Shown here piece after piece: positions 32,587-44,974 of a stretch of DNA of 64,000 nt; position 1 is the stretch's first letter, and each line of letters starts with the position of its first letter. Made by a program: the position numbers and the translations under genes. This DNA comes from Diphasiastrum complanatum. Lineage: Eukaryota > Streptophyta > Lycopodiopsida > Lycopodiales > Lycopodiaceae. The notes beneath the pieces were generated by a model that ran no database searches, was not told the origin of the DNA, and was given only the letters and a program-made list of their open reading frames with translations. The stretch lies in NCBI GenBank assembly GCA_029204225.1, contig CM055111.1:21666507-21730506 (forward strand), in the 5' to 3' direction.

Positions 32587-33027
32587 AGCTTGACATTTTA
32601 GTGCTTGTTCTCTGTGATTCGTGAAAGAGGTTGCAATTTGGCATGACGTTGAAGGTTGTAGTGGAAAGCACAGAGCTGCTTGTAGTAAGGACAATATTTT
32701 TTTTGGGTCTGTAGGTGATTGTTGCAAAAGGTAGTGACTATAGAGGATCGAAGGGGTGTCTGTGATCTGTGTTGTGAGAGCACTTCATGTTCTTGCTAAT
32801 TCTGGATGTATAGGACAACAAGGAAGATTTTGCTAGTCTTGTGTACTTCCTTAGTTGGTTGCAGGGGCAGTGAGTTTCAAGAGCACCTATGAATGATTCT
32901 CGATGGATGCACATGATGTATACATGGATGGCTGCATGTAATGATGATTTTGGATTGAGGGGGAGCTCTGTAGATGACTCAGACCCCATGCAAAGATCAA
33001 ACTTTGGTTCTAGGCAGATGTGTCCTA
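32587..33027. other. Spacer, no gene recognised (unit 2)
   Basis: Counterpart of 5391-5826. Confidence 0.35.
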
Positions 33028-33391
33028 GTTGATGGATATCATCATGAACTCTTTATACAACAATAGGGACAATTTTATTTTAGAACTTATTTCCAATGCA
33101 TCAGATGTTCTAGATAAGATACATTTCTTATCTCTCACTGATGAGGCTATTCTTCAAGAAGGGGTTGACTTTCTGATAAAACTAGACGAGACAAAGGGAT
33201 CCTTACAATTGGTGATTGAGGCATTGGTATGACAAAGGATGATCTGAATATCAAAAGCCTTGGGATATGATACTTTCAGTTGAAGTGTGTAGAGGTGGCA
33301 ATTTGAATTCCATTGGAGGTGAAGCTCTGACAACATGTGGACTCTGCCCCTCGATGTTGGTGTCGTTTCTAGCCTATTTTTGGCACTTGCC
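33028..33391 (+). pseudogene. HSP90 family (GRP94-like) fragment, unit 2
   Basis: Same fragment as 5827-6190: LMDIIMNSLYNNRD, ELISNASDVLDK and FLSLTDE, then the same frameshift before GDRGIGMTKDDLN. ELISNASD is closer to the family consensus than unit 1's ELVSNASD, so the two copies have drifted separately. No ATP-binding function is possible from this fragment. Confidence 0.75.
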
Positions 33392-35888
33392 TACAAAGAT
33401 AGATATTGAATGCTCTCCTTGACTTGCATAATAACCTGCTTCTTTAATAGCACCATAGTTTTTTGAAACTACAAAAAGGTAGTATTGTTGTGGGGCAGTC
33501 AAGAAATACTCGGCAGAAACTTATTTATTCATCTTTGACGAGGTTGTCATGTCTGGCTACGAATCTATGACTCTAAACATCCAAAAATAGTGTCCATAAT
33601 GCCTGATCCAATCGCCTTGCCACACCTTCTCCTCATTTGATTAATTTTCAAATGTCCTTCATTTATACTCTAAGCAAGCCGTAGGCAATCAATTCGATAG
33701 TGTAAAATGCCCTACGTACATAGCAAAAGACTATTGACTTTCTTTCCATATTTTTAATCTTTCCAACCTTAGTAAAAATAATGTTTTTAATACAATATGA
33801 AATTGCCAGATCATAGTGTTTTGCAACTTGAATGATTGTGTTGTTTTTTGTGTTTTGAAGGTATTGGTTTTGAGGAGGGAAATACACCTGTGTGTTTAAA
33901 CAGCAAATTTGTGAAAGATTCTAATAAACTAGCTGTATTGATTCCACTTCATGGTGAAAAACAGAATTGTAAGGCAACAAATCATTGAACGAGAATTCTA
34001 TAGCAACTTTTTATGTGGCCTTTTCCTTTCATGATCTAGCAATTTCAGCAGGAAACAAAAATTCACGCGTGTTTTTAAAGGTCATTTGATGTTTTTTGAT
34101 AACATGTTTCTCACAAGCTGTCTTCTTGTACTTTACTATTATTTGGCTTGACATTAAATACTTGCAAAAGATTTTATAGCTTCTTGTATTGTAAGATTGT
34201 TTGGCATGAAATCACGTGTTTCCATAGTAATTACTGACCACACTGCTTCAATGAAAACACAAAAGGGATAAGAATAAACACTCACAGGAGATAATACTGG
34301 TTGCCTGCAAAGCAAGCCCGTAGGTTATCAAGTGATGGCTTGCAAGTTTGTTTTTCATGTTTCGCATATACTTTATGCAATCTCATCCTTATTTGTCTTG
34401 CCAACGAGCCACTCCACCTACATAGGTCACATAAATACATCGAGTTACTATACCTGTGTAAGAATGGTCGTTTCCAAAAATAATAAATAAAAAACCATTG
34501 GCAAGGTGCACATTAAGAGAGCTTTGTACAGTAGATGAAATTTTTCATGCATTTGGCAAATCGCATTTGCAATTTCATTCTTCATATTTCATTATCGTTT
34601 GGGAGAATGGCGAATCTCCTAGTTTATAAATTTGAGAGAAAAATTGCCGCCTCTTCTTTTGTCATTTTATAATCGATAAAAGAGATGGCTCTCTAACAAC
34701 TGACTTTTACTAACAATTGCTAACAATATCAAAAGATGTCAAATATTGTACAAAGCTCGCTCAATGTTATCTCAACTAATGCCTTTTTATTTTATATTTT
34801 TCAAAACAATCATTTTCAGGCCAAAGTTTGACGTTAGATTAATAGTGGAGTCAGCAAGGATTCCATATCCTATCATAGCTATCCAAATCTATCGCAACTA
34901 ACTTTTTCAAGACTTGGTAACAAAATTGAAAGATACCAAATATTGTATCGATGTTTTTAGAACCAATTTTTTTTTCTTTATTTCTTTGAAAACAACCACT
35001 TTCTAATTAAAGATTGATTTTAGATCCATATTTGAGATGTCATGTTGATGTGGTTCTTAATTTGCGTGACTCAATTGTCAAAATTCACCTCCTTAAATAG
35101 CATACAAAGATGCGAATGCATGTGCCTGGATCAGTTGTATAGTTCATGCTTTGAAAAGCAATCATCAACTTTGCACAAAATGGCCTTAACTATTTGCATG
35201 TTCACCTTCATATACTCAATCACAATGACAAAGGAGCTACCTGAAATGGAATTCTCATAAAAAAATGAAAAGAAGTCCAGAAAGACCCAAAAAAAACAAA
35301 CAATAGGATGTACCTAAATAGTTGGGTTTTTTTCCCTGGTCCATCTTTACTTGCCTATCTTGTTTTTTAACTATCTATAATCACTCAATTGTAAAAATTC
35401 ACGTGCTTCAATAGCTCGTAGAGATACAAACTAAAATCGTGTGTACAATTAGCCAATTCAAATGTCATATAGCATCATAGATTTGAGAGACCCGTAGATC
35501 TCCCACTTTATAATCTTCATAAGAAAATCATTGCCTCTCGTTCCACCATATCGTAGTTGATTAGAAAATTAGCACTTTAGCTGCTAACTTTTTGTAGCAA
35601 ATGCTTATAGTACTGAAAAATGCGATGTTATAGAACTTGCTTCATTAAATTGATGCTAATAGATGTATTGTACAATCATGGTTTTATAGTCAATAATTTT
35701 TCAATTTGCTAGCTCATAAACTATTATATTTTCCTTGTAAATAGGTTTTCTATTTTTTAATATGTTTTTAGACATTGGATAACACGTGATAACTGGTTCA
35801 TGTTAATGTCGTATGTGCGATAATTGCAATTAGTGTAAAGCAAAACTAACCATATCATATTTTAGCAGAAAGCAAAAGATAGTACATA
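33392..35888. other. AT-rich spacer, no gene recognised (unit 2)
   Basis: Counterpart of 6191-8296 plus an extra block of about 390 bases (34395-34783) absent from unit 1. Nothing recognisable on either strand; small frames follow the DNA similarity only. Confidence 0.4.
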
Positions 35889-36357
35889 TTGCTAAAGGAC
35901 ATAATGCCTTGTAGCAAAACACATGATATTCAAAAAAATGACATATGTACATATTCAAATTTACAATTAAGGAGTTCAGTGCATGAAAGAAATGAGACTT
36001 CGATATTGAAAACTAACATATCCAGCTTGCCAGTAATAACTGAAGGAAAATTGTTTATCACTTTAGAAAGTGCAATCTTTCCATTCTTGTTTCCATTTGG
36101 GCATGGATATTACAATGGCAAAATACATTACATAGATTACATAAAAATGAGAGTTGCCTAACTATTCTTACCATTTACATTATTCCCTCCATATTTGCTT
36201 GTCATGTACTAAATTAGACAAGCCATTCTGATCACAACAAAAGTGCCATCTATTGTGTTGCAAACGGACATAATTGATTTTGTCTCAAAACATCCCCACG
36301 CAAATGAAGAACAAATTTTTGAAAATGTTTTGAGATTTACTTTGCCACGTGCGATCT
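35889..36357 (+). pseudogene. Helitron Rep-type fragment, unit 2
   Basis: Only the first part survives: FPFLFPFGHGYYNGK and the following HPHANEEQIFENVL region up to FTLPRA. It then joins the protease 3' flank after GCCACGTGCGATCTCTG. The Rep histidines lie in the deleted part. A stop after RVA shortens the first frame relative to unit 1. Confidence 0.7.
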
Positions 36358-36476
36358 CTGTTAACATCCTCTAAAAGAACGTAAACGTGTCTCTAAAACT
36401 AGCTTCATGTAATTTTGAAGTGTATCCCAATGCATTGGAAAATAATGCCTGAGAAGTATGGAGTGGTTGATCATGG
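36358..36476 (-). other. 3' flank of aspartic protease, truncated
   Basis: Last 119 bases of the flank seen at 12768-12880; its distal part was removed with the 4-kb deletion. Confidence 0.5.
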
Positions 36477-38128
36477 CTACGATGATGAGGAGCAGTTTGC
36501 CGACACAAACCCCAGTCGGGCTCTTGATCTATCATACTCTACATGGAAATTCTGCTGGAGCAAGTTTCCTATTGTGTTTGATCCAAGAGGTGAATCGACT
36601 CCTTGCATTGCAATGCACTTCACGTCAAGAGCTGTGTCAATAAGGTAATTCTCTGCTGGGGGCTGAAAGACGACATCTCCTTCCAAAAGGATTGAGAATT
36701 CAGGAATTTTTATGCCAGAATCAGCAGAAACGTTGAAGCAGAGATCAAGGCCTTGAATGGGTGCTACTCTAGGCATAGTTATGGCTCGTTTAAATGCAGC
36801 AACAATAAGTGAATAAGCCTCTTTTCTGAAATATGTGAGTGTCGTGCCAGAATCAACAATGGTGCCACCATAGCCGGCAGAGTCAATCTGCCATAATTTT
36901 GAAGGGATAGGCAGAACTCGTCCATTCAAACGAACATGCTTGATGCCCACATAGTAATACGTTTCTGCAAATGAATTCTTCAAAAGTGGAGTGTATTGGA
37001 TAGCATTCCTCAAAGATTGCGAAATCTTGGCATCTCCAAACACAAGCAGACTAGTATCTGTAGTGGCTTTCAGATAGTCCACAAGACAATAGGAAAATAT
37101 GCTTCCGTAGAGATCTCCTAACTGAGATGCAAAAGAGACAGGCCCCTGCCCAAGACCAAGGACGCCGTTAGATCCGTGCAGAGTCTGACTTCATTGCTTA
37201 AGCCGCATCCAAACGTGATGTTGCTGATCTTCAAACGCTCGCCAGAGCTAGATATCATTGTGACCGTCTCAGATGCTAGAAAGCCACTAGTAGAAGATCC
37301 ATCATTGTACTCGTACGTGTATTGGCAGCTTGTTGGAAATCTGGAACTGCCGTGTGGTGGTGCTTGAACAAGAAAGCACTGTTTGGCAGAGCAAGAAACT
37401 GATGAGAAAGAAGACGAGTTATTGGGATAGTAGATAGGATTGGATTGCGAATAACATTTACTGCAAGGGTAGCATTGAATCCAGATTAGATCACTGCCAG
37501 TATCCGCGATCAGGGAATATTTCCTCGCTGGCGTTCCCATGTAGAAATCTACAAAATACTGACCTGAGCCTAGTGTTGCCCCCGAACTAATTCTGTTATT
37601 TGCGCTCTCTGATGAAAATTTCTCGTGGGCAACATCTGCGGCTTTGTGTTTTCTACTCACTGAATTCGTTGAGGCAAAGTGGCCACTCTGGGGGATCCCA
37701 GTAATCCATGAGCTGAGCTTGTATCCTCTCAATCTGACAGTATCTAACTCCAGCAACTCTTTAAGAATGCTGATTTTAACAGATTCAGTCCTGGACTGTG
37801 GAGACAGCAGAGAAGTTCGGTGGACTAGCTTCAAGGGTATTCCTGTTCTAATTTCATTTGCTCCTCCCTGCAGCTCCGTCTCCCTTATACCTGTTTCCAA
37901 CAATTGCCCTTCGAGAATTTTCGGCGAATTGGCTGGAAGAATTGCTGTTTGGTCCCAAGAATCTGAGACATAATCTGGGCGCTGAAACCCGTCGGGAATG
38001 GATGATCGTTGGCTTGTGTGAGAGAAAGATGTTGTGGCACCCGAAAGGTCGAAGGTAATGGCGGCCGAAAGATTGAAATGAATAACAAAGTTGAACCTTC
38101 TGTTCGTGGTTCTCAGAACGGAAGCCAT
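36477..38128 (-). pseudogene. Nepenthesin-type aspartic protease, one frameshift
   Basis: Collinear single-exon copy of about 550 codons, a usual length for plant A1 proteases of this type, which act in the secretory pathway or outside the cell. ATG at 38128 is followed by a hydrophobic start (MASVLRTTNRRFNFVIHF), propeptide motif LKLVHRTSLLSP and GSGQYFVDFYMGTPARKY. The first catalytic motif DTGSD (about residue 209, 37490-37504) precedes the insert CYPCSKCYSQ; then come FGCGLSNE, FSYCLVDYL, the second catalytic DSGTT (about residue 426, 36840-36854) and C-terminal GFVSANC. One missing G near 37188, where unit 1 has GAAGGTCAG, shifts the frame and brings a stop at 37118. Both catalytic Asp residues and the Cys set are kept, so loss may be recent or a sequencing error. 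Confidence 0.85.
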
Positions 38129-39531
38129 ATTTTTCTTGCAGCTGCAATCCAATTTTATACTTGCTTAGCTCTACTTTCGCATTTGGCTTCACATAAACAT
38201 TTGAATAGTATATTTCAGATCAAGTACTTGTTGCATTGAGTTATAAAAAGTAGTCGTAAAACATGAGCTATGCTTTGCCAAAAACATGAAAGAATCGGCT
38301 CAAGTATAAGCCAGCGAATTACTGAATGCTGATACCCACTATGCTGGAAAAGCAAGGAAGATAGATATCAGAATTCGTACATCAATAATCAGAAATGAAA
38401 TCTTGAAATAAGGACTATGCTTCAGATACTCTATCCAAATGCAGGCAGAGATGATAAGCGATTGAGCAAAGATATCCTCAGGCAGTGCAAGGGGTGAATG
38501 GCAGGACAATAAAGGCACTGTTTTCGTCATCAAGTGTCAACGAAAACAAGCAGACAGGGTCGACGAGCGAATAAAAAAGCACATACAGTGTAATATAACT
38601 CTATCATACTGTGTGTACTAGTACGTATTAGTATGCTTTATGCACATCATTCGAAAGGAGGAAAGCATGAGATAGAAGCAACCAGACGGAGCCGAAAAAC
38701 CTGCAAAGACAACTGAAAAGAAAGAGGAACATCCCAAGCTACACGACCTCAAGTTGATAATGGAACTCAATGCATGACCACAACAATACTCGAAATCCAA
38801 ATATTACACCGTAACATGAAAATGAGATATGGGTTGATACATACTTGCAGCTGATCACTCAAAAACGAAGAAGAAGAATAAGATGACGATGATCGTAGCG
38901 AGCCGTCGAAGAGCTAGCTAACATGTGCGCGCTGCCACCGCCACGATTTGCAAGATGGAGACGTGGTGGGAACTTGCTTCAAGCGACTCGTTTGTTCGAT
39001 CGCTGCCGTGCTGGGGATATCTTCGCAGAAACAGAAGAAAATGACAAGTAACAGCAAGTATGGAATGCACACCCATAAATATAGTAAAAATGTCTAGCAC
39101 TTCTTTTAAGTTTAGAGTAAAACGAGCGGGAACCTCCTTTGAACTCGAGCGGGGACTGTACCCGCATAAAGCTCCTTTTTATGTTTTTGCTGTTATAGCA
39201 AATTGGTGTTTTTGGCCTTGAGGTCACTCAATGGAGTTTTGAAAAAAGGTAACATTAACGGATATTATGTGATAGTGGCCTTAATTTTTGAGGGGAAAAC
39301 CTTTGTTGAGTGCTAAAGAAACATGCATCTAGTATTGCCATATAAAAATTAGAACGAAGTCACACAAACAATGAATGAGCCATAAGGATTGCAAAAGCTA
39401 TTTTTGTTTGCATGAACTATAAGCAAAAGCAAAAGTTTTAGTCAACGCATGAATGGATAGATTGTGAAAAGCAAAATTGAAACTGACCCTCCTTTCATGC
39501 TTCATTTTAAGGTATTTGTACCAGTACACGA
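38129..39531. other. Upstream flank of the aspartic protease (unit 2)
   Basis: Continuous here; split and partly inverted in unit 1. It probably includes the source gene's promoter and 5' UTR. A possible TATA (TATAAC, minus) lies about 110 bases before the ATG but is weak. The GC-richer part at about 38880-39030 has no conserved frame apart from a short Lys/Glu-rich stretch near 38700. Confidence 0.4.
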
Positions 39532-39532
39532 G

Positions 39533-39580
<48 letters not shown>
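39532..39580 (+). repeat. (CT)n(CA)n microsatellite, unit 2
   Basis: Uninterrupted CT run followed by CA run; counterpart of 17463-17512. Confidence 0.9.
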
Positions 39581-39893
39581 TCTAAGGGTGAAGCGTAAAG
39601 AAATGTCAACAACTGGATGGAGTTGGTGGTGAAACTACAGCTGGAGCATATCCAAAGTTGGTGGTCAAAAACATAGCTCACGTTTGCATCGAGGAAAAAT
39701 TATCTCTAGATCATGCTGCAACATTCAAATAAATCGTGAAGTAAACGCCGCTTCCAAGGAGCCCATTAGAAAGCCTTGCATCATTGGTTGTGTGAACTGC
39801 TAATAAAGTACGAGAATCTTTGATTGTCGTCCTTACTAGAGGCGGCACTACTACAAAGCTTGTTGCAAAGTACATGCTAGTTCCAATGAAGAC
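39581..39893. other. Spacer, no gene recognised (unit 2)
   Basis: Counterpart of 17513-17825. Confidence 0.35.
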
Positions 39894-40940
39894 CAAGTAG
39901 TTTTACACATCCTCAAGATGAATGTCTCAAATAAGCTTCACAATGAGGTAAGGGCTTGCACATCATCTTACGAGGCATGGAGGACTCTTCAAAGGATTTA
40001 TGAGTCAAAGATCATATCTAGGGCACTCACCCTAAGGAGTAAAATTCTTCAAAGCTATCAGAAGGTGAAAGTGCTAACTCTTATGTAATGAGGGTTAAAT
40101 CTCTTAATGGTGACTTAGCATGTGTTGGCAATGCTATTGGTAACATTGAGATTGTCCAAGTGTTTCTAAATGGCTTTGGAGAAGGTTATGCTAATTTTGT
40201 TCAAAGTTTTGCTATTTAACAACTTTGCCATCTATTGAAGAATTGCAAGAGGTGTTGGTGGCCAAAGAGGATTAATGTTAAGACTAGAAGTAGACCTAAT
40301 TCTAGCAAGGTTGGAGATGAAGAGGTATTTTTCACAAAAGGCAAGGGAAAAGGAGGAGTCAAGTGGAACTTCAACAAGAAGAGTACCATGGATCAAGGGC
40401 AAGGTGAGGCAACATCCTCTTATGGTGGTAAGAATGATAAATTTGAACTCAAGTGCTTTTATTGTGGCAGAAAATGTCCTTTTCTTTTGAGTGCAATAAA
40501 ATGACAAGAGAGCAATTGGAAGGTAGCAAGCAAAGAAAATTTACCAATTGTGAATTTGTTAGTAATGATGTTGTTGATACTCTTATGATGTCTTCAAGTC
40601 TCATCTAAAGTGAAAGTGACAAAGAGTCATGGTAGATCGATAGTGGAGCTAGTTCTCATATGACTAGTCATAAGGAATTCTTTTCTTCCTTAGTCACTTA
40701 TGACTGAGTCAAGCAAGTGATCTACATGGCAAATGATGGTTAGTGTTTTATTAAGGTATTGTCTCTATTCCTCTTACTCTCTCAAATACATGAAAATGTG
40801 TTGTTCATTCCTTCACTTTCAAAGATTCCTCCTAGTGTTGGGACAATTGACAATGGACATGAAGTAGAGTTTGATGGAGATGCTTGTTACATAAAGAAGA
40901 GAGATGTCATGATTGTAAAGGGTATTAGACAATGTAGACT
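39894..40940 (+). pseudogene. Ty1-copia gag and protease pseudogene, unit 2
   Basis: As 17826-18870: UBN2 gag with the same frameshifts, zinc knuckle CFYCGRKCPF (His also lost, His to Pro), and protease IDSGASSHMTSHKEFF (Asp-Ser-Gly-Ala at 40639-40650) behind the same TAG. It continues further than unit 1, reading YIKKRDVMIVKGIRQCRL before a stop. Confidence 0.75.
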
Positions 40941-41118
40941 TTAAAAGTGTGATGTCTAATCAAGGGGCCTTGATGACAAAGGAGGTGACAACAAATGCAA
41001 AGTCTCTTTCTCTTCTCATGTGTAAGCTTGTTCTATTCAAGTGTGCATTTTGCAAATGGTGATGATTATTTTGATGCTCCAATGAAATTATTTTTACAGC
41101 AAGTAATATCACATATAG
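40941..41118. other. Junction sequence (unit 2)
   Basis: Non-coding link that ends where the minus-strand RT piece begins; RNase H of that element is missing here. Confidence 0.35.
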
Positions 41119-42412
41119 ATAAGTGAACCAACTAGCTTTCTATAGAGAGTAATGTCCTTGAAGGATCTTTCATTACCCCTTACAGTTAGCTTTACATTTG
41201 ACTCCATAGGTATATCACAAGACTTTGCATCTACCATATGAAATCTCTATAGAATAGAATTAGCATACTTCTCTTGAAAAATGAAAGTAGTTTGAGAAGA
41301 TCTAATCTCTTATATTCCTAAAATGTAATGCAAATGACCAAGATCATGCACTTCAAACTCCTTCTTGAGAGCACTCTTGATATCCTCCACATCTTGGTTG
41401 TCTCCACCACTCAAGATGATATCATCCACATAGATTAGCAAAATGGTAATATCATTTTCAGAAAACCTATAATAAAGTGAATGATCATATTCACTCATAA
41501 CAAAGCCTTGAGAGAGTAAAAAAGTGTTAAGCCTAGCATACCAACTCCTTCGTGCTTGCTTAAGGCCATACAAACTCTTTTGTAGAAGACACACATGATT
41601 TGGCTTTTTAGGTCAAATGTAGCTCTCAGGTTGCTCCATGTACACTTCCTCCTCAAGATCACCATTCAAAAAAGCATTTGTAATATCCAATTGCCATAGA
41701 TCCCATCCATAAAGAGTAGCAAGAGAGATGATGACCCGAATGCTTACCATATTTGCCACAGGTGCAAAGGTTTCGTTATAGTCAATACCATGTTCTTGAG
41801 CATATCCTTTTGCCACCAACCTTATCGATTGTCTTCACCTTGAATATCCATTTACATCCAATAGCTTTCTTGTCCTTAGGTGACTCCACCAATTTCCATG
41901 TTCCATTCTTCATAAGGGCTTGATACTCAAGATCTATTGCTTGGATCCACTCCTCTTTGTTCATTGCTTCATCTACACAAGTAGGTTCATCAAAATAAAT
42001 TAGGACAACAAAGTGGGTACCTCCAACAACTTGCTTACATTTCTCATCATATGTGAGCCTTGAAGGCGTTTGTCTTTCCCTTGATGTTCTCCTTGGCTTT
42101 TGACTTGATGAAGGTCCTTCATCATCACCATCTAAAGTAGGATCCATCACAACAACATCAAGATTGTTAGATCCATCCACCCCATCATCACTTGAAGACA
42201 CCTTTGGAAAATTCCCCTCATCAAAAATAACATCTCTACCAATAATCACCTTATTAGTAGTAGGAATATAAACCTTGTAGACTTTACTCACCTCACTATA
42301 TCCAACAAATATACCTTTACTTGAAGATGGATCCTCCTTTGTCCTATCATCAAGAGTTATGTTGACATAGCAAGTACATCCAAATGTTTTAAGAAAGTTG
42401 ACATTCGGCCTC
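41119..42412 (-). pseudogene. Ty1-copia RT pseudogene, unit 2
   Basis: Same element as 19040-20550 with a longer N-terminal side: RPNVNFLKTFGCTCYVNI, GYSEVSKVYKVYIPTTNKVI, IQAIDLEYQALMKNGTW, the shared deletion-frameshift before KGYAQEHG, FAPVANMVSI, QLDITNAFLNGDL, the shared TGA after PESYI, and YVDD at 41421-41432. The RNase H end is deleted. The upstream end is interrupted exactly at KRP by insertion of a gypsy LTR. Confidence 0.85.
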
Positions 42413-42784
42413 TGTTGGAGGGTTTGCGGATATCGAGGCAACTCTAACCCTAGTTAGTAAGTGAGAGGGATTTGGCCCCCTGCGTCTGTAAGTCCAACCC
42501 GATGATTGATTATTGTTGGGTTTTCTAATTCTTATGCTTTTTGTGAGAGAGAAAGGGAGAGAGAGGAGTAAGCTATCATTGGATTTAGTGTTAATGGTTA
42601 TAGGGCTAATGCTAGTGTTAATGGATCTTAGTGTTAATTGTGGATCATCAATACATGCTGGATTTTGTTCTATGCTATCGCTCTCATGGGATTGAACCTC
42701 CGCATGACATCTAACCTCATCTCCTTGATGCTTGTTTGCTTGGATCTGGGGTTGAGTCTAGGGTAGGAAATAGCTCCACAACAA
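42413..42784 (+). mobile_element. Ty3-gypsy LTR, continuous
   Basis: Starts TGTTGGAGGGTTTGC and ends TCCACAACA, about 372 bases, followed four bases later by a gypsy primer site. It sits inside the copia integrase coding region (42412). This is the only copy in the window where the LTR is unbroken, which sets the ancestral orientation of the following block. Confidence 0.7.
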
Positions 42785-42787
42785 TTT

Positions 42788-42805
42788 TGGCACCGTTTCC
42801 GGGGA
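42788..42805 (+). promoter_or_regulatory. Gypsy primer binding site, tRNA-Asp type (unit 2)
   Basis: TGGCACCGTTTCCGGGGA, similar to the plant tRNA-Asp complement with two changes, next to the LTR end. Confidence 0.65.
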
Positions 42806-43262
42806 GCTACGCCAATTTATTAGTTTACATCATGTTTTGATGGATGTTAGTTTGCATTAGGCATCTTGTTTTGGCATAAGTAGGGTTAAAATTGCATTTT
42901 AGGGTTAGATTGAGAGTGATTTTGCCTGATTTGAGTGGATAATCTTGTTTAAAATCTAATTTGATTGTTGAGCAAGGAAAGCTATTCAGATCACCATTCT
43001 TAAGATCCATTTGGATTTGAGAAATCAGAGAAAACAACAAAAATCGGTGAATTTTGTCATATTTGAGCAAAACGGAGACAAAATCGTCATCGGATCTGAT
43101 AACATTTTAACCTCTTACTAAAAAAACGTTCGCCGAGTTTCATGAAGCTTTGGTTTCATTCACATAACCTTCAGATTGAAGGGCGAAGTTTAATTCCAAG
43201 CAGATTTGCAAAACCATCAGAAAACACCAAAAAACCATCAAAAACCTAAAAAATACAACAAA
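42806..43262 (+). mobile_element. Ty3-gypsy leader (unit 2)
   Basis: Leader downstream of the primer site; joins an inverted LTR end at about 43263 instead of reaching gag. Confidence 0.6.
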
Positions 43263-43425
43263 AGAACCTTCGTGTAGTGGGTTTCTTTCCCTGCCTAACC
43301 TCAAACCAAGATCTAGTCAATCTAGCATCAAGGAGACGAAGTTAGTTGTCACATGTAGATTCGTTCCCACGAGAGCGATAGTATAGTTCAGATTTCAGCA
43401 TGAATGGAAGATCCACATCTAACTC
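43263..43425 (-). mobile_element. Ty3-gypsy LTR end fragment (unit 2)
   Basis: Minus-strand counterpart of 25525-25655. Confidence 0.55.
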
Positions 43426-43439
43426 TAACATCCATTCTG

Positions 43440-43916
43440 CAAGATGCATACTCATTATGGCGTTTCAGCTCACGTCTGATCCGTTTAGGTAGACCTGACA
43501 AAAATCACATAATCATGGCATTTTTGTTAATCAGCTCAGGTGTGCACTTAGATCTGAGGTGTTTCACCCTTTCAATGTAATCTCGAACCATTTTCTACTT
43601 TCCCATTATAATTTTACTTAAAAGTAGAAAAGGGTCTTCCATAAACTTTCGAGGTTTGAATCGTGTGATAAGGGCTCTTTTAACAACCTCCCAATCTGTA
43701 TGCTCAGTTTCATCTTGATTATAGTATCAAACTTGTGCTGCGCCTGTTAAGGCCATAGGAAACAACTTAAGTTTATCTTGGGAAAAAACTCTCTCCATAG
43801 ACTTCACAGGATTCAGCATAGATCTAACTGGGTAGATCCAAACGGGGTGCTCTTCTAACAATAATTGGATTGACTTCCTGAGGAGCACTTCCAGGAGCAG
43901 CTCCAAAGACAGCCAT
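43440..43916 (-). pseudogene. Ty3-gypsy gag pseudogene, unit 2
   Basis: As 24982-25480 on the minus strand: ATG at 43916, MAVFGAAPGSAPGSAQEV-type start (shortened here), KLKLFPMALTGAAQV, the shared TGA (43726-43728), then ALITRFKPRKFM. About 30 bases kept in units 1 and 3 are deleted near 43825. Confidence 0.7.
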
Positions 43917-44974
43917 TTTAACAAATTCAAATCAAGCAGACAATGAAATTGGATCTAGATTTTTCAATCAAAAATTTCTCAGATCAAATCTGCTAGATCT
44001 ATTCTACTTTCAAGAATCTGACTCTATATCGTGAAAAAGATTTTGAAATTCAATCAATTGATACTTCTCAAAAAATGAAAAATTTCTCAGAATCCAAATC
44101 AGAATGTACTAGATTTGACCTAAATTTTGATAGAGACTTGATCTGGAAAATCAAAACTTAAAAATAGTACTGGCGAAGGTTCCCTAAGTGAAGATTGGCT
44201 CGACGAAGATTCAACAATGCTATTTTGAGAAAAAAATATCTGATCAAATTTTTTGACAATTTCTATGGAAATAACCTTTGCCGACCTCTCAGATGCAAGA
44301 TCTGACACAGATAAAACAATGGGAAACCGGATGAAGGTTTCTAACACAAGAAAAAACAGTTTCTGTAGTTTGGCGAGGGTAAAAATCAACATTTTCTACG
44401 ATCTGGACAAGAAGAATCTTCGTCGAACTCAAAAATAGTAGTTTACTATAAATAGAATATTTTGAAAACTCGACGAAGGTTTTGGCGAAGGATCAAGAGT
44501 AATACTGGTATTTTGTAGATTTTTTTGCAAAAAATTGAACTTTGTGGCAAAAATATGGCAATATGACAACTGATCTTCTGAAAACCCTTCTATTTTTTGT
44601 ATTATTCTTCTCCCTAAACCTGGCAGTAGAGAGAATTGAATCACACCTATGCACAGTGAATCGGGCGAGGATTCTTTTTCTGTATTTTTAGGGTTTTGAT
44701 GATTTTTCGGTGTTTTTCGACGGTTTTTTTGATGTTTCTAGAAATCTGCTAGGAATTAATCTTCACCCTTCAAACTGAAGGTTTTGTGATAAAAAATGAA
44801 GGTGTTTGAAACTTGACAAAGGTTTCTTGAAAGAGGGCAAAAGTTATGAGCTCTGATGACGATTTTTGCCTCCTTTTGACCAAAATCTAACAGATTTGAT
44901 CGATTTTTGTTGTTTTTTCTGATATTTCAGATCCAAATGGATCTTAAGATTAGTGATTTGAATATATTTCCCTA
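43917..44974 (-). mobile_element. Ty3-gypsy leader, minus strand (unit 2)
   Basis: Counterpart of 24016-24981 with a short extra piece at about 44597-44665. Confidence 0.55.
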
